Below are positions 32,484 through 40,275 of a DNA stretch of 64,000 bases, one piece after another. Source of the DNA: Maricaulis sp. (GTDB taxonomy: Bacteria > Pseudomonadota > Alphaproteobacteria > Caulobacterales > Maricaulaceae); assembly GCF_017642925.1 (NCBI RefSeq), contig NZ_JAEPOL010000006.1, forward strand, positions 119,654 through 183,653. Reading direction: 5' to 3'. Made by a program: the position numbers and the translations under genes. The notes under the pieces were generated by a model. The model worked only from the letters and a program-made list of their open reading frames with translations. It did no database searches and had not been told where the DNA came from. Within the stretch, counting starts at the first letter, position 1. The number at the start of each line of letters is the position of its first letter.

Positions 32484-34121
32484 ATGTACAAGTACGACGC
32501 CTACGACCATGCCCTGGTGCGCGAACGGATCGAGGAATTCCGGGACCAGGTCGCACGCCGCCTCGACGGCCGGCTGACGGAAGACCAGTTCAAGCCGCTG
32601 CGCCTGATGAATGGCGTCTATCTGCAGCTGCATGCCTACATGCTGCGGGTGGCGATCCCCTACGGCACGCTGAACGGTCCGCAATTGCGCACCCTGGCCC
32701 ATATCGCCCGGCGCTATGACCGCGGCTATGGCCACTTCACCACGCGCACCAATATCCAGTTCAACTGGCCGGCGCTGGTGGATGTGCCGGACATTCTCGA
32801 CCATCTCGCCAAGGTCGAGATGCACGCTATCCAGACCTCGGGCAACTGCATCCGCAATGTCACCGCCGACCCCTTTGCGGGCGCCGCGGCCGACGAGATC
32901 GAGGACAGCCGCCCCTGGGCCGAAATCATCCGCCAATGGTCGACCTTCCACCCGGAATTCACCTTCCTGCCCCGCAAGTTCAAGATCGCCGTCAATGGCG
33001 CCCGGGACGACCGCGCCGGCATCCGGGTGCATGATATCGGCCTGCAGATCGTGAAGAACGAGGCCGGCGAGACCGGGTTCGAGGTCTGGGTCGGTGGCGG
33101 CCAGGGCCGCACGCCGCGCCTGGCGCAGAAGATCCGCGACTTCCTGGAGCCGCGCGACCTCCTGTCCTACCTCACCGCCATCCTGCGCGTGTACAATCAG
33201 CACGGCCGCCGCGACAATCTCTACAAGGCCCGGATCAAGATCCTGGTCGAGGCGCTGGGCGCCGAGGAGTTCGGCCGCCAGACCGAAGAGGAATGGGCCG
33301 ATATCCGCGAGGGCGAGCTGGAATTGCCCGCCGCCGAGATCGCCCGCATCCGTGCCTTCTTCGACCGTCCCTCCGTGTCGAAGGCGCAGCCGGTTCCGGT
33401 TTCCGGCAAGCCCGGTTTTGCCGGCTGGCTGCGCCGCAATCGCCGCGCCCACCAGGTCGAGGGCCTGTCCTCGGTCGTCATCTCGCTGAAACCGGTCGGC
33501 GGCACGCCGGGCGACATCACCGACGACCAGCTGGACATCGTCGCCGACCTGGCCGAGCGCTACGGTTTCGACGAGGCCCGCGCCACGCCGGACCAGAATC
33601 TGGTGCTGCCGCATGTGCGCAACGAGGATCTGGAAACCGTCTGGGATGCCCTCGTTGCGGCCGGTCTGGCCACCGCCAATGCCGGCCTGGCGACGGACAT
33701 CGTCTCCTGCCCGGGGCTGGATTATTGCAGCCTGGCCAATGCCCGCTCCATCCCGATCGCCCAGGCGATCTCCAGCCTGGTGGAGGCGGAAGGCCTGGCC
33801 GAACCCGTCGGCGATGTGACGATCAAGATCGATGGCTGCATCAATGCCTGCGGACACCACCATGTCGCCCATATCGGCGTGCTCGGCGTCGACAAGCGGG
33901 GCGAGGAATTCTACCAGATCACCCTGGGCGGCGCCTTCGGCAATGATGCGTCAATCGGTGGCATTGTCGGCAAGGGTCTGGCAGGCGAAGACGTACCCGG
34001 CGCGATCGTGCGGGTGCTGAAAACCTATCTGGAAATCAGGGACGAAAACGAACGCTTTATCGACACGCTGCGGCGCGTCGGTGCCGATGCGTTCAAGGAG
34101 TCGATCTATGTTGCAGCTTGA
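32484..34121 (+). CDS. cysI: Assimilatory sulfite reductase hemoprotein (ferredoxin-type)
   Basis: The 545-residue enzyme carries siroheme coupled to a 4Fe-4S cluster and reduces sulfite to sulfide with six electrons. The sequence shows TTRTNIQFNWP, QTSGNCIRNVTADPFAG, and the cluster-binding cysteines in VSCPGLDYCSLA and DGCINACGHHHVAHIG. Two ferrodoxin-like/siroheme half-repeats are visible. No flavoprotein CysJ is encoded nearby, so electrons probably come from ferredoxin, fitting the fpr gene at 36304. Some annotations call such proteins nitrite/sulfite reductase; the cysH/cysK context favours sulfite. It overlaps the next gene by 14 bases. Confidence 0.94.
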   Translation: MYKYDAYDHALVRERIEEFRDQVARRLDGRLTEDQFKPLRLMNGVYLQLHAYMLRVAIPYGTLNGPQLRTLAHIARRYDRGYGHFTTRTNIQFNWPALVDVPDILDHLAKVEMHAIQTSGNCIRNVTADPFAGAAADEIEDSRPWAEIIRQWSTFHPEFTFLPRKFKIAVNGARDDRAGIRVHDIGLQIVKNEAGETGFEVWVGGGQGRTPRLAQKIRDFLEPRDLLSYLTAILRVYNQHGRRDNLYKARIKILVEALGAEEFGRQTEEEWADIREGELELPAAEIARIRAFFDRPSVSKAQPVPVSGKPGFAGWLRRNRRAHQVEGLSSVVISLKPVGGTPGDITDDQLDIVADLAERYGFDEARATPDQNLVLPHVRNEDLETVWDALVAAGLATANAGLATDIVSCPGLDYCSLANARSIPIAQAISSLVEAEGLAEPVGDVTIKIDGCINACGHHHVAHIGVLGVDKRGEEFYQITLGGAFGNDASIGGIVGKGLAGEDVPGAIVRVLKTYLEIRDENERFIDTLRRVGADAFKESIYVAA

Positions 34122-35223
34122 GCGCAATCCGCAATCCCGCAAGCGCGTCGAGGCCCAGATGGAAGCCGGTGGCGGCGCCGTGGTGGAAATCCCCGGCGAG
34201 ACCGACTGGCGCGAGGCCGCCGAACAGGCGCGCGGCGCGGTGCAGGTCGATATCCGTTTTGCCAGCTTCAAGGACGGGCGCGGCTTCTCGCTCGCCGCCC
34301 TTCTGCGCGAACGCGCCGGCTATGCCGGCAAGCTGCGCGCCGTGGGCGATCTCATCCCCGACCAGGCCATGCATCTCAAGCGCGTCGGCTTTGACGATGT
34401 AGCCCCGGACAATGACAATCTGGACGCCGACTGGGCCCGCGCCCGCGCGCGCTTCTCGCACGCCTACCAGCCTGCCCAGGACAAGCGCACGCCGGTCTTC
34501 CGCCACCGCCAGGCCGCGCCGGCCGGTGACGATCTGGCCGCCCTGAATGCCCGCTATCGCGGTCTCGATGCGATGGAGATCCTCGAGGACGCGATCCGCA
34601 ATGAGTGGACCGGCAGGATCGCCATGCTCTCCTCCTTCGGCGCGGAAGCCGCGGTCGGCCTGGACATGATCGCCCAGATCGCCCCGGACACGCCGGTCGT
34701 CTTTCTCGATACCGGCCGCCTCTTCGCCCAGACCGAACAGTATCAGCGCGCGCTGAGCGAACAGCTGGGCCTGACCAATATCCGCGTTCTGGCACCCGAC
34801 AGCGCCGAAGCCGCCGCCGAGGATGGCGATGATCGCCTCTGGCAGCGCAATCCCGATGCCTGCTGCGCCCTGCGCAAAGTGCGCCCGCTGGCGCGCGCCA
34901 TCGGCGATTACGACGCGCTGATCACCGGCCGCAAACGCTTCCATGGCGGCGAGCGCCTGGCCCTGCCCGTCGTCGAGCGCATCGATGGCCGCATCCGGGT
35001 CAATCCGCTGGCGGCCTGGGATGCCGAACGTGTGAACGCCTATTTCAAGCGCTTCGATTTGCCGCGACACCCCTTGAGCGATATGGGGTATGCATCCATC
35101 GGCTGCTGGCCGTGCACCGCCCCGGTCGAGGATGACGGCGATGTGCGCTCCGGCCGCTGGCGCGGACGCGACAAGACCGAATGCGGCATCCATGCCCCCG
35201 CCGAGCGTATCGCGGCGGAATAG
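34108..35223 (+). CDS. cysH: DUF934 domain fused to APS/PAPS reductase (CysH)
   Basis: This 371-residue protein fuses two usually separate families. Residues about 20-120 match DUF934 (RFASFKDGRGFSLAALLRERAGYAGKLRAVGDLIPDQ...KRVGFDD). Residues about 140-371 are CysH: MLSSFGAEAAVGLDMIAQ, VVFLDTGRLFAQTEQY, the cysteine pair C252-C253 (ACCALRKVRPL), C333-x-x-C336 and the catalytic C359 (KTECGIH). The CC plus CxxC set binds a 4Fe-4S cluster and points to adenylyl-sulfate (APS) as substrate. There is no frameshift or stop at the junction. The ATG at 34108 has AAGGAG seven bases upstream, inside cysI. Confidence 0.93.
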   Translation: MLQLERNPQSRKRVEAQMEAGGGAVVEIPGETDWREAAEQARGAVQVDIRFASFKDGRGFSLAALLRERAGYAGKLRAVGDLIPDQAMHLKRVGFDDVAPDNDNLDADWARARARFSHAYQPAQDKRTPVFRHRQAAPAGDDLAALNARYRGLDAMEILEDAIRNEWTGRIAMLSSFGAEAAVGLDMIAQIAPDTPVVFLDTGRLFAQTEQYQRALSEQLGLTNIRVLAPDSAEAAAEDGDDRLWQRNPDACCALRKVRPLARAIGDYDALITGRKRFHGGERLALPVVERIDGRIRVNPLAAWDAERVNAYFKRFDLPRHPLSDMGYASIGCWPCTAPVEDDGDVRSGRWRGRDKTECGIHAPAERIAAE

Positions 35224-35256
35224 GCTGGACACACAAACCTGGAAGGACACACCCGC

Positions 35257-36273
35257 GTGTCACATGTGCTCGACCTGATCGGCAATACGCCGCTGATCCG
35301 GCTGGACGGCCCGTCGGAGGCCACCGGCTGCGAGATCCTCGGCAAGGCCGAATTCCTCAATCCGGGCGGTTCCGTGAAGGACCGCGCCGCGCTGAACATC
35401 GTGCGCGAAGCCGAGGCCGACGGCTCGCTGAAGCCCGGCGGCACGATCGTGGAAGGCACGGCCGGCAACACCGGGATCGGGCTCGCCCTGGTCGGCGGCG
35501 CGCTGGGCTATGACGTCATCATCGTCATGCCGCGCACCCAGTCGGAAGAGAAGAAACAGGTCATCCGCTCGCACGGCGCGCGGCTGATCGAGGTGGATGC
35601 CGCCCCCTTCTCCAGCCCCAATCACTTCGTCCACTATTCCCGCCGCCTCGCCGAAGAGCTGAACGAGAGCCAGCCCAATGGCGCGATCTGGGCCAACCAG
35701 TTCGACAATCTCGCCAACAAGCGCGCCCACGAGAAGACGACCGGTCCGGAGATCTGGCAGCAGACCGGCGGCAAGATCGACGGCTTCATCTGCGCGGTCG
35801 GTTCCGGCGGTACGCTCGCCGGCGTCGCCGCCAGCCTGCGCGCCAACAGGCCGGACATCGCCATCGGCGCCGCCGACCCGGCCGGTGCAGCGCTCTATAA
35901 TTACTACACGAAGGGCGAGCTGAAGGGCGAAGGCTCCTCGATCACCGAGGGGATCGGCGTCAATCGCATCACCGGCAATCTTGAAGGCCTGGATGTCGAC
36001 CACATCTACCGCATCGAGGATGCGGAAATGCTGCCCATCCTGTTCGAACTGGTGAAGACCGAGGGCCTGTCGCTGGGCGGTTCGGCCGGCATCAACATCG
36101 CCGGAGCCATCCGCCTCGCCCGCGAGCTGGGCCCCGGCAAGACGATCGTAACGATGCTGTGCGATGCCGGATCCCGGTATGCCGGCAAGCTGTTCAATCC
36201 GGAATTCCTGTCCAGCCGGGGCTTGCCCGTCCCGCCCTGGGCCGATAGCGAAGCGCCGCGCGCCACGGCCTGA
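35257..36273 (+). CDS. cysK: Cysteine synthase (O-acetylserine sulfhydrylase)
   Basis: The 338-residue PLP enzyme joins sulfide from CysI with O-acetylserine to give cysteine. The motif FLNPGGSVKDRAALNIV carries the PLP lysine; substrate and phosphate loops are EGTAGNTGIGLALVG and AVGSGGTLAGVAA. GLSLGGSAGINIAGA is also conserved. The start is a GTG at 35257 after GGAAGGAC; no ATG is near. It has a somewhat longer C-terminal tail than typical CysK. It follows cysH by 33 bases and is probably in the same transcript. Confidence 0.93.
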   Translation: MSHVLDLIGNTPLIRLDGPSEATGCEILGKAEFLNPGGSVKDRAALNIVREAEADGSLKPGGTIVEGTAGNTGIGLALVGGALGYDVIIVMPRTQSEEKKQVIRSHGARLIEVDAAPFSSPNHFVHYSRRLAEELNESQPNGAIWANQFDNLANKRAHEKTTGPEIWQQTGGKIDGFICAVGSGGTLAGVAASLRANRPDIAIGAADPAGAALYNYYTKGELKGEGSSITEGIGVNRITGNLEGLDVDHIYRIEDAEMLPILFELVKTEGLSLGGSAGINIAGAIRLARELGPGKTIVTMLCDAGSRYAGKLFNPEFLSSRGLPVPPWADSEAPRATA

Positions 36274-36303
36274 TCTCGGGCCGCCAAGGTAGAAGAGACG
36301 ACG

Positions 36304-37137
36304 ATGAACGACATGACGATGACCTCGACCGCCCGCGTGAAGAACGCGATCAGCGCCAAGCCGGGCCCCTACACGATCGAGACCGTGCTCGAGGTGAAGC
36401 ACTATACCGACCGGCTGTTCTGGTTCCGCATCACGCGGCCGGACGCGTTCCGCTTCCGCTCGGGCGAATTCGTCATGATCGGCCTGCCCAAGGAAGACGG
36501 CAAACCGCTTCTGCGCGCCTATTCCATCGCCAGCCCCTTCTGGGACGAGGCGCTGGACTTCTACTCGATCAAGGTCGCCGACGGTCCGCTGACCTCGCGC
36601 CTGCAGCACATCCAGCCGGGCGACCAGGTCCTGCTGGGCAAGAAGCCGACAGGCACGCTCGTGCTCGACGCGCTCAAGCCCGGCAAGCGGCTCTACATGG
36701 TCTCCACCGGCACCGGCATAGCGCCGTTTGCCAGCCTGATCCGCGATCCGGAGACCTATGAGAAGTTCGACCAGGTCATCCTCACCCACACCTGCCGCGA
36801 AAGCGCCGAGCTGACCTATGGCAACGAGCTGGTGGAAGCTGTGAAGTCCGACGAGCTGATCGGCGAGATGGCGCAGGAGAAACTGGTCCACTTCGCCTCC
36901 ACCACGCGCGAGGACAGCCCGGTGAAGGGCCGCGTCACCGATCTCATCGAGAGCGGCGAACTGTTCGGCCACCTGAACGTCCCGCCGCTCGATCCGGCGG
37001 TCGACCGCGTGATGATCTGCGGTTCCGAAGGCCTGTTGAAAGACACCCGGCAGATCTGCCTCGACCGCGGCTTCATCGAAGGCTCCAACGCCGCCCCCGC
37101 CGACTTTGTTGTCGAAAAGGCCTTCGTCGCGACTTAG
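36304..37137 (+). CDS. fpr: Ferredoxin--NADP+ reductase
   Basis: The 277-residue flavoprotein has the FAD domain (about 20-125, with the isoalloxazine motif LLRAYSIASPFWDEAL) and the NADP domain (about 130-277, STGTGIAPFASLIRDPETYEKF, CGSEGLLKDTRQICLDRG). The C-terminal aromatic tail VVEKAFVAT is typical of bacterial-type Fpr. It moves electrons between NADPH and ferredoxin. Its place behind cysI-cysH-cysK, with no cysJ nearby, suggests that it drives sulfite reduction through ferredoxin. The ATG at 36304 follows AGAAGAGAC. Confidence 0.93.
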   Translation: MNDMTMTSTARVKNAISAKPGPYTIETVLEVKHYTDRLFWFRITRPDAFRFRSGEFVMIGLPKEDGKPLLRAYSIASPFWDEALDFYSIKVADGPLTSRLQHIQPGDQVLLGKKPTGTLVLDALKPGKRLYMVSTGTGIAPFASLIRDPETYEKFDQVILTHTCRESAELTYGNELVEAVKSDELIGEMAQEKLVHFASTTREDSPVKGRVTDLIESGELFGHLNVPPLDPAVDRVMICGSEGLLKDTRQICLDRGFIEGSNAAPADFVVEKAFVAT

Positions 37138-37212
37138 CAGACGCACCCTCGCGCCCCTATATAGGTCGGACCATACAGGTCGGGACTGGCAGCGACGGGG
37201 AGCGAGCACGCC

Positions 37213-37965
37213 ATGACGGGAATGATCAGGGCCGGGATCGGCGGCTGGACCTACGCGCCCTGGCGCGGCGTCTTCTATCCGGAGAAGCTGAGCCAGAAGC
37301 GCGAGCTGGAATACGCCTCGCGCCAGATGAATTCGCTGGAGATCAACGGCACCTATTATTCCGGTTTCAAGCCCGATACCTGGATGAAATGGCGCGACGA
37401 GACGCCCGAGGATTTCGTCTTCGCGGTGAAGGCCAGCCGCTTCTGCACCAACCGCAAACTCCTGTCCCAGGGCGGCGAAAGCGTCGAACGCTTTCTCGAC
37501 CAGGGGCTGACCGCGCTGGGCGACAAGCTGGGCCCGATCAACTGGCAGTTCATGGCGACCAAGAAGTTCGATCCGGAGGACTTCGAAGGTTTCCTGAAAC
37601 TCCTGCCGCAGGAGAAGGACGGCATCCGCCTGCGCCACGCGCTGGAAGTGCGCAGCCCCACTTTCGACACCGAGGAATTCTACGATCTCGCCCGCAAATA
37701 CGGCGCCGCCATCGTCTATGCCCATGACGACGAAGCGCCCGACTGGCCGCGCATCGACCAGGACACGGCGGACTTCAGATATGCCCGCCTGATGTCGAGC
37801 CGCGAGGACGAGCCCACCGGCCTCTCCCCGGAAGAACTCGACGGCATCGCCGGCCAGACCCGCGCCTGGGCCAGGAGCGGCGACGTCTTCGCCTATTTCA
37901 TCGCCGGGGCGAAAGTGCGCAATCCGGCCGCAGCGCAGGCGCTTCTGGCGAAGCTCGAGGCGTAG
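37213..37965 (+). CDS. DUF72 family protein (YecE-like)
   Basis: The 250-residue protein matches the DUF72 TIM-barrel family: IGGWTYAPWRGVFYPEKLSQKRELEYASRQMNSLEINGTYY, FVFAVKASRF, PINWQFMATKKFDPEDFEGFLKLLP, LRHALEVRSPTF and FAYFIAGAKVRNPAAAQALL. The biochemical role is not established. It stands alone after fpr with a 75-bp gap and is followed by a repeat cluster. An alternative ATG lies at 37222. Confidence 0.88.
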   Translation: MTGMIRAGIGGWTYAPWRGVFYPEKLSQKRELEYASRQMNSLEINGTYYSGFKPDTWMKWRDETPEDFVFAVKASRFCTNRKLLSQGGESVERFLDQGLTALGDKLGPINWQFMATKKFDPEDFEGFLKLLPQEKDGIRLRHALEVRSPTFDTEEFYDLARKYGAAIVYAHDDEAPDWPRIDQDTADFRYARLMSSREDEPTGLSPEELDGIAGQTRAWARSGDVFAYFIAGAKVRNPAAAQALLAKLEA

Positions 37966-37979
37966 GCCGAGCGCAGCCC

Positions 37980-38150
37980 GCCTTTCTTCCCCATTTCGTG
38001 GGGAAGTGGGCCGCGGCTTCAGCCGCGGGTCGAAGGGGCCGGCGCGCCAGCGCCGGAAGATGGTGGCGCTTGCCTCAAGCACACCGCCGCGTACCGCGGC
38101 GCCCCTCCCCCGCTTCGCGGGTCCCCCTCCCCATTCCATGGGGAGGAAAG
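37980..38150. repeat. REPIN-like inverted pair, family I
   Basis: The left arm (37980-38038) carries CTTCCCC-ATTTCGT-GGGGAAG, a GC palindrome and GTCGAAGGGG. The right arm (about 38095-38150) is its inverted relative, ending in the hairpin CCTCCCCA-TTCCA-TGGGGAGG. Between them are GC-rich bases with small hairpins (CCGGCGCGCCAGCGCCGG). The two arms would fold into one long cruciform or RNA hairpin. The pair lies between the DUF72 gene and the methionine promoter and has no coding potential. Confidence 0.75.
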
Positions 38151-38168
38151 ACACCCCGCACACGCCGC

Positions 38169-38196
38169 TTGACACACATAAACATATCTTTATACG
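38169..38196 (+). promoter_or_regulatory. Promoter of the methionine operon
   Basis: A consensus -35 TTGACA (38169-38174) is followed after 16 bases by TATACG (38191-38196), in a clearly A/T-rich stretch. Transcription would start near 38203, exactly at the 5' end of the SAM-II aptamer. Confidence 0.8.
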
Positions 38197-38202
38197 TGAA
38201 GA

Positions 38203-38255
38203 CGCGCCGATTTGATGTTCAGCTTGCGGGCGCGGAATAAGTACGGCTAAAGCGG
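38203..38255 (+). ncRNA. SAM-II riboswitch aptamer (SAM_alpha type)
   Basis: P1 is formed by CGCGCC (38203-38208) and GGCGCG (38229-38234). The 5' strand is followed by the conserved GATTTGATG and the loop TTCAGCTTGC. After P1 come the A-rich GAATAAGTA and the conserved GGCTAAAGCGG, where GCTT (38222-38225) can pair with AAGC to make the pseudoknot. This order and wording fit the SAM-II class, known upstream of methionine genes in alphaproteobacteria. It lies right behind the promoter and before hom-metX-metB, so high SAM should lower expression of that operon. Confidence 0.87.
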
Positions 38256-38343
38256 AGCGAACGGAGGAATATCAACGGCTTGCCGCCAATCCTCCGTTTC
38301 CGCAAATCGGCGTTCGTTCTTTTCCGCGCATATGGGAAACGAC
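38256..38343 (+). promoter_or_regulatory. Expression platform of the methionine riboswitch with anti-aptamer pairing
   Basis: The start codon lies about 90 bases beyond the aptamer. CAAATCGGCG (38303-38312) is exactly complementary to CGCCGATTTG (38205-38214), the core of the aptamer. AACGGAGGA (38260-38268) pairs with TCCTCCGTT (38290-38298). CGTTTCC (38295-38301) pairs with GGAAACG (38335-38341), which holds the hom ribosome-binding site. These pairings exclude each other in part, so the leader can take at least two folds. No convincing T-tract terminator is seen, favouring control of translation. Confidence 0.5.
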
Positions 38344-39336
38344 ATGACGCAACTTGCGGCCCTCGATTTCGAGCTTCCCTCGCACAATGTCCGCCCCCTC
38401 CGCACCCGCCTGCGGGCGGTGCTGCTGGGTTGCGGCACGGTGAATTCCGGTGTTCTGGACGGGCTGGCAGAGATGTCCGAAGCCGTCGAGGTGTCTGCCG
38501 TGGTGACGCGCCGCGCGCGCACCGGCAAGGATGGCCGCACCGCCTGGCTGACCGATATCCGCGACGCGTTCGACACCGGGCCGGACCTGGTGATCGACGG
38601 CCTGCCGGACTGTCCGGCCGCCGAGAAGGCGCTGGAACTGGCCGTCGAGCGCGGCATCCATGTCGTCTCCGCCAACAAGGCCGTGATCGCCCGCCGCCCG
38701 GATCTGGAAGTGCGCGCCCGCCGCAAGGGCACACGCTTTGTCTATTCCGCCGCGGTCGGCGGCGGCGTGCCGGTGCTGGAAACCGTTATCCGCCTCACCT
38801 CCGCCGGCGAACGCATCGCAAGCGTGCGCGGCGTGCTCAACGGCACCTCGAATTTCGTCCTGGGCCTACTGGAACAGGGCACGGGTTTTGACGAAGCCAT
38901 CGCCGCCGCCCAGGCCGCCGGCTTTGCCGAGGCCGACCCGTCTGCCGATATCGACGGGCTGGACGCGGCGGCCAAGCTGGCCCTTATCGCCCGCAAAGCC
39001 TTTGCCTTCGCCCCGGACGCCGCCAGCATTCCGGCGCAAAGCCTGCTCTCGCTCGATCCCGGCCAGGTGTGCGGCGCCCGCGAGAACGGGCTGCGCTATC
39101 GCCAGCTGGCCGAACTGAACCGGCTGGAAGACGGCACGATCGACGCCCGGGTCAGCCTTACCGCCCTGCCGGAAGACCACCCGCTCGCGCGTCCGGAAAA
39201 CGAAGAGAATACTGTCGAGATCGTCTGTGAAAGCGGCCTGAAGGTCGTGCTTCACGGCAAGGGCGCCGGCCGTTCCCCCACGGCCGGCGCCGTGCTGGCC
39301 GACATCCGCGATCTCGTCGAAGCCGGAGAGGTATGA
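38344..39336 (+). CDS. hom: Homoserine dehydrogenase
   Basis: The 330-residue enzyme reduces aspartate semialdehyde to homoserine. It has an N-terminal dinucleotide fold (LRAVLLGCGTVNSGVLDGL), HVVSANKAVIARR, the catalytic-domain motif GVLNGTSNFVLGLLEQG and GFAEADPSADIDGLDAAAKLALIARKAF. It lacks the C-terminal ACT domain of the longer threonine-regulated form, so control is probably by the SAM riboswitch rather than by threonine. ATG at 38344 is preferred over 38332 because GGGAAA lies at the right distance before it. It overlaps the metX-like gene by ATGA. Confidence 0.93.
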   Translation: MTQLAALDFELPSHNVRPLRTRLRAVLLGCGTVNSGVLDGLAEMSEAVEVSAVVTRRARTGKDGRTAWLTDIRDAFDTGPDLVIDGLPDCPAAEKALELAVERGIHVVSANKAVIARRPDLEVRARRKGTRFVYSAAVGGGVPVLETVIRLTSAGERIASVRGVLNGTSNFVLGLLEQGTGFDEAIAAAQAAGFAEADPSADIDGLDAAAKLALIARKAFAFAPDAASIPAQSLLSLDPGQVCGARENGLRYRQLAELNRLEDGTIDARVSLTALPEDHPLARPENEENTVEIVCESGLKVVLHGKGAGRSPTAGAVLADIRDLVEAGEV

Positions 39337-40274
39337 TGGCCGTGACCCTGGAATGCATCCCCTCCACCCGATGTCGTGACATCACCACGATCGCCCTGGC
39401 CGGCAATGGTTCGCCGGTGCGCGTGACCGGCCGGATCACCGGTCCGGACGAAGCCCCGGCGGTTGTCGTGCTGGGCGGCATCTCCTCGGGCCGCAATGTC
39501 ACCGATCATGAGGGCGAGCCCGGCTGGTGGGCCGCCCAGGCCGGACCGGCCCGCGCCATCGATACCGACCGCCGCCGCATCCTCTCCTTCGACTTCATCG
39601 GCGAGGCGCTTTCCCCCTTCCCCACCACGCAGGACCAGGCCCGCGCCATTCTCGCCCTGGCCGACGCGGCCGGGATCGACCGGTTCGATATTATCGGCTC
39701 CTCCTATGGCGGCATGATCGGCCTCGCCCTGGCCGCGCTGGCACCGGCACGGGTCGGCAAACTGCTGGTGATTTCCGGCGCCCATCGCCCCTGCGCCATG
39801 GCGCAGGCCTGGCGCTCGATCCAGCGCGAGACCGTGGAACTGGCCCTGCGCCTGGGCGACGGCGCTGCCGGGCTCGACCTCGCCCGCCGTCTCGCCATGA
39901 CCACCTATCGCACACCGGACGAGCTGGAAGACCGGTTCTACGCGCCCGATCCGGACAGCCGCGACGCCTGCGGCATTGCCGGCTATCTGGAAGCCCGCGG
40001 CCGCGACTATGCGCAAACCGTGTCGCCCCAGCGCTTTCTCGCCCTGTCCTGGTCCATGGACGCCCATGATGTGGACCCGGCCGGTATCGCCTGCCCGGTC
40101 ACCTATCTGGCCGTGCTGGAAGACCGGCTTGTGCCCGCCTCGCAGATCGCCGAGGCCGCCGGCCGCACGCCGGACGGACGGCTGAAAACCCTGCATTCGC
40201 GCTATGGCCACGACGCCTTCCTGAAGGAAGAGACGGCCATCGCCGACACCATCACCGACTTCCTGCGGAGCTGA
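39333..40274 (+). CDS. metX: MetX-like homoserine O-acyltransferase
   Basis: The 313-residue alpha/beta-fold protein shows the nucleophile elbow with Ser124 (FDIIGSSYGGMIGLALA), the acid in LAVLEDRLVPASQI and the histidine in LHSRYGHDAFLKEE. The VLGGISSGRNVTDH and DTDRRRILSFDFIG regions fit the MetX family, of the shorter type also found in Xanthomonas. It acylates homoserine before sulfur transfer; acetyl-CoA or succinyl-CoA cannot be decided by eye. Plain hydrolase function is unlikely given its place between hom and metB. Two adjacent ATGs (39333, 39336) are possible starts. Confidence 0.88.
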   Translation: MMAVTLECIPSTRCRDITTIALAGNGSPVRVTGRITGPDEAPAVVVLGGISSGRNVTDHEGEPGWWAAQAGPARAIDTDRRRILSFDFIGEALSPFPTTQDQARAILALADAAGIDRFDIIGSSYGGMIGLALAALAPARVGKLLVISGAHRPCAMAQAWRSIQRETVELALRLGDGAAGLDLARRLAMTTYRTPDELEDRFYAPDPDSRDACGIAGYLEARGRDYAQTVSPQRFLALSWSMDAHDVDPAGIACPVTYLAVLEDRLVPASQIAEAAGRTPDGRLKTLHSRYGHDAFLKEETAIADTITDFLRS

Positions 40275-40275
40275 T

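Noticed and set aside
34108..35223. DUF934 and CysH as two genes joined by a frameshift error
   Set aside because: The frame is continuous, codon use is even across the junction, and there is no SD or start codon at the domain boundary; a fusion is the simpler reading.
35260..38175. Minus-strand open frame of about 970 codons opposite cysK, fpr and the DUF72 gene
   Set aside because: It spans three good plus-strand genes and a repeat cluster and has no recognisable motif.
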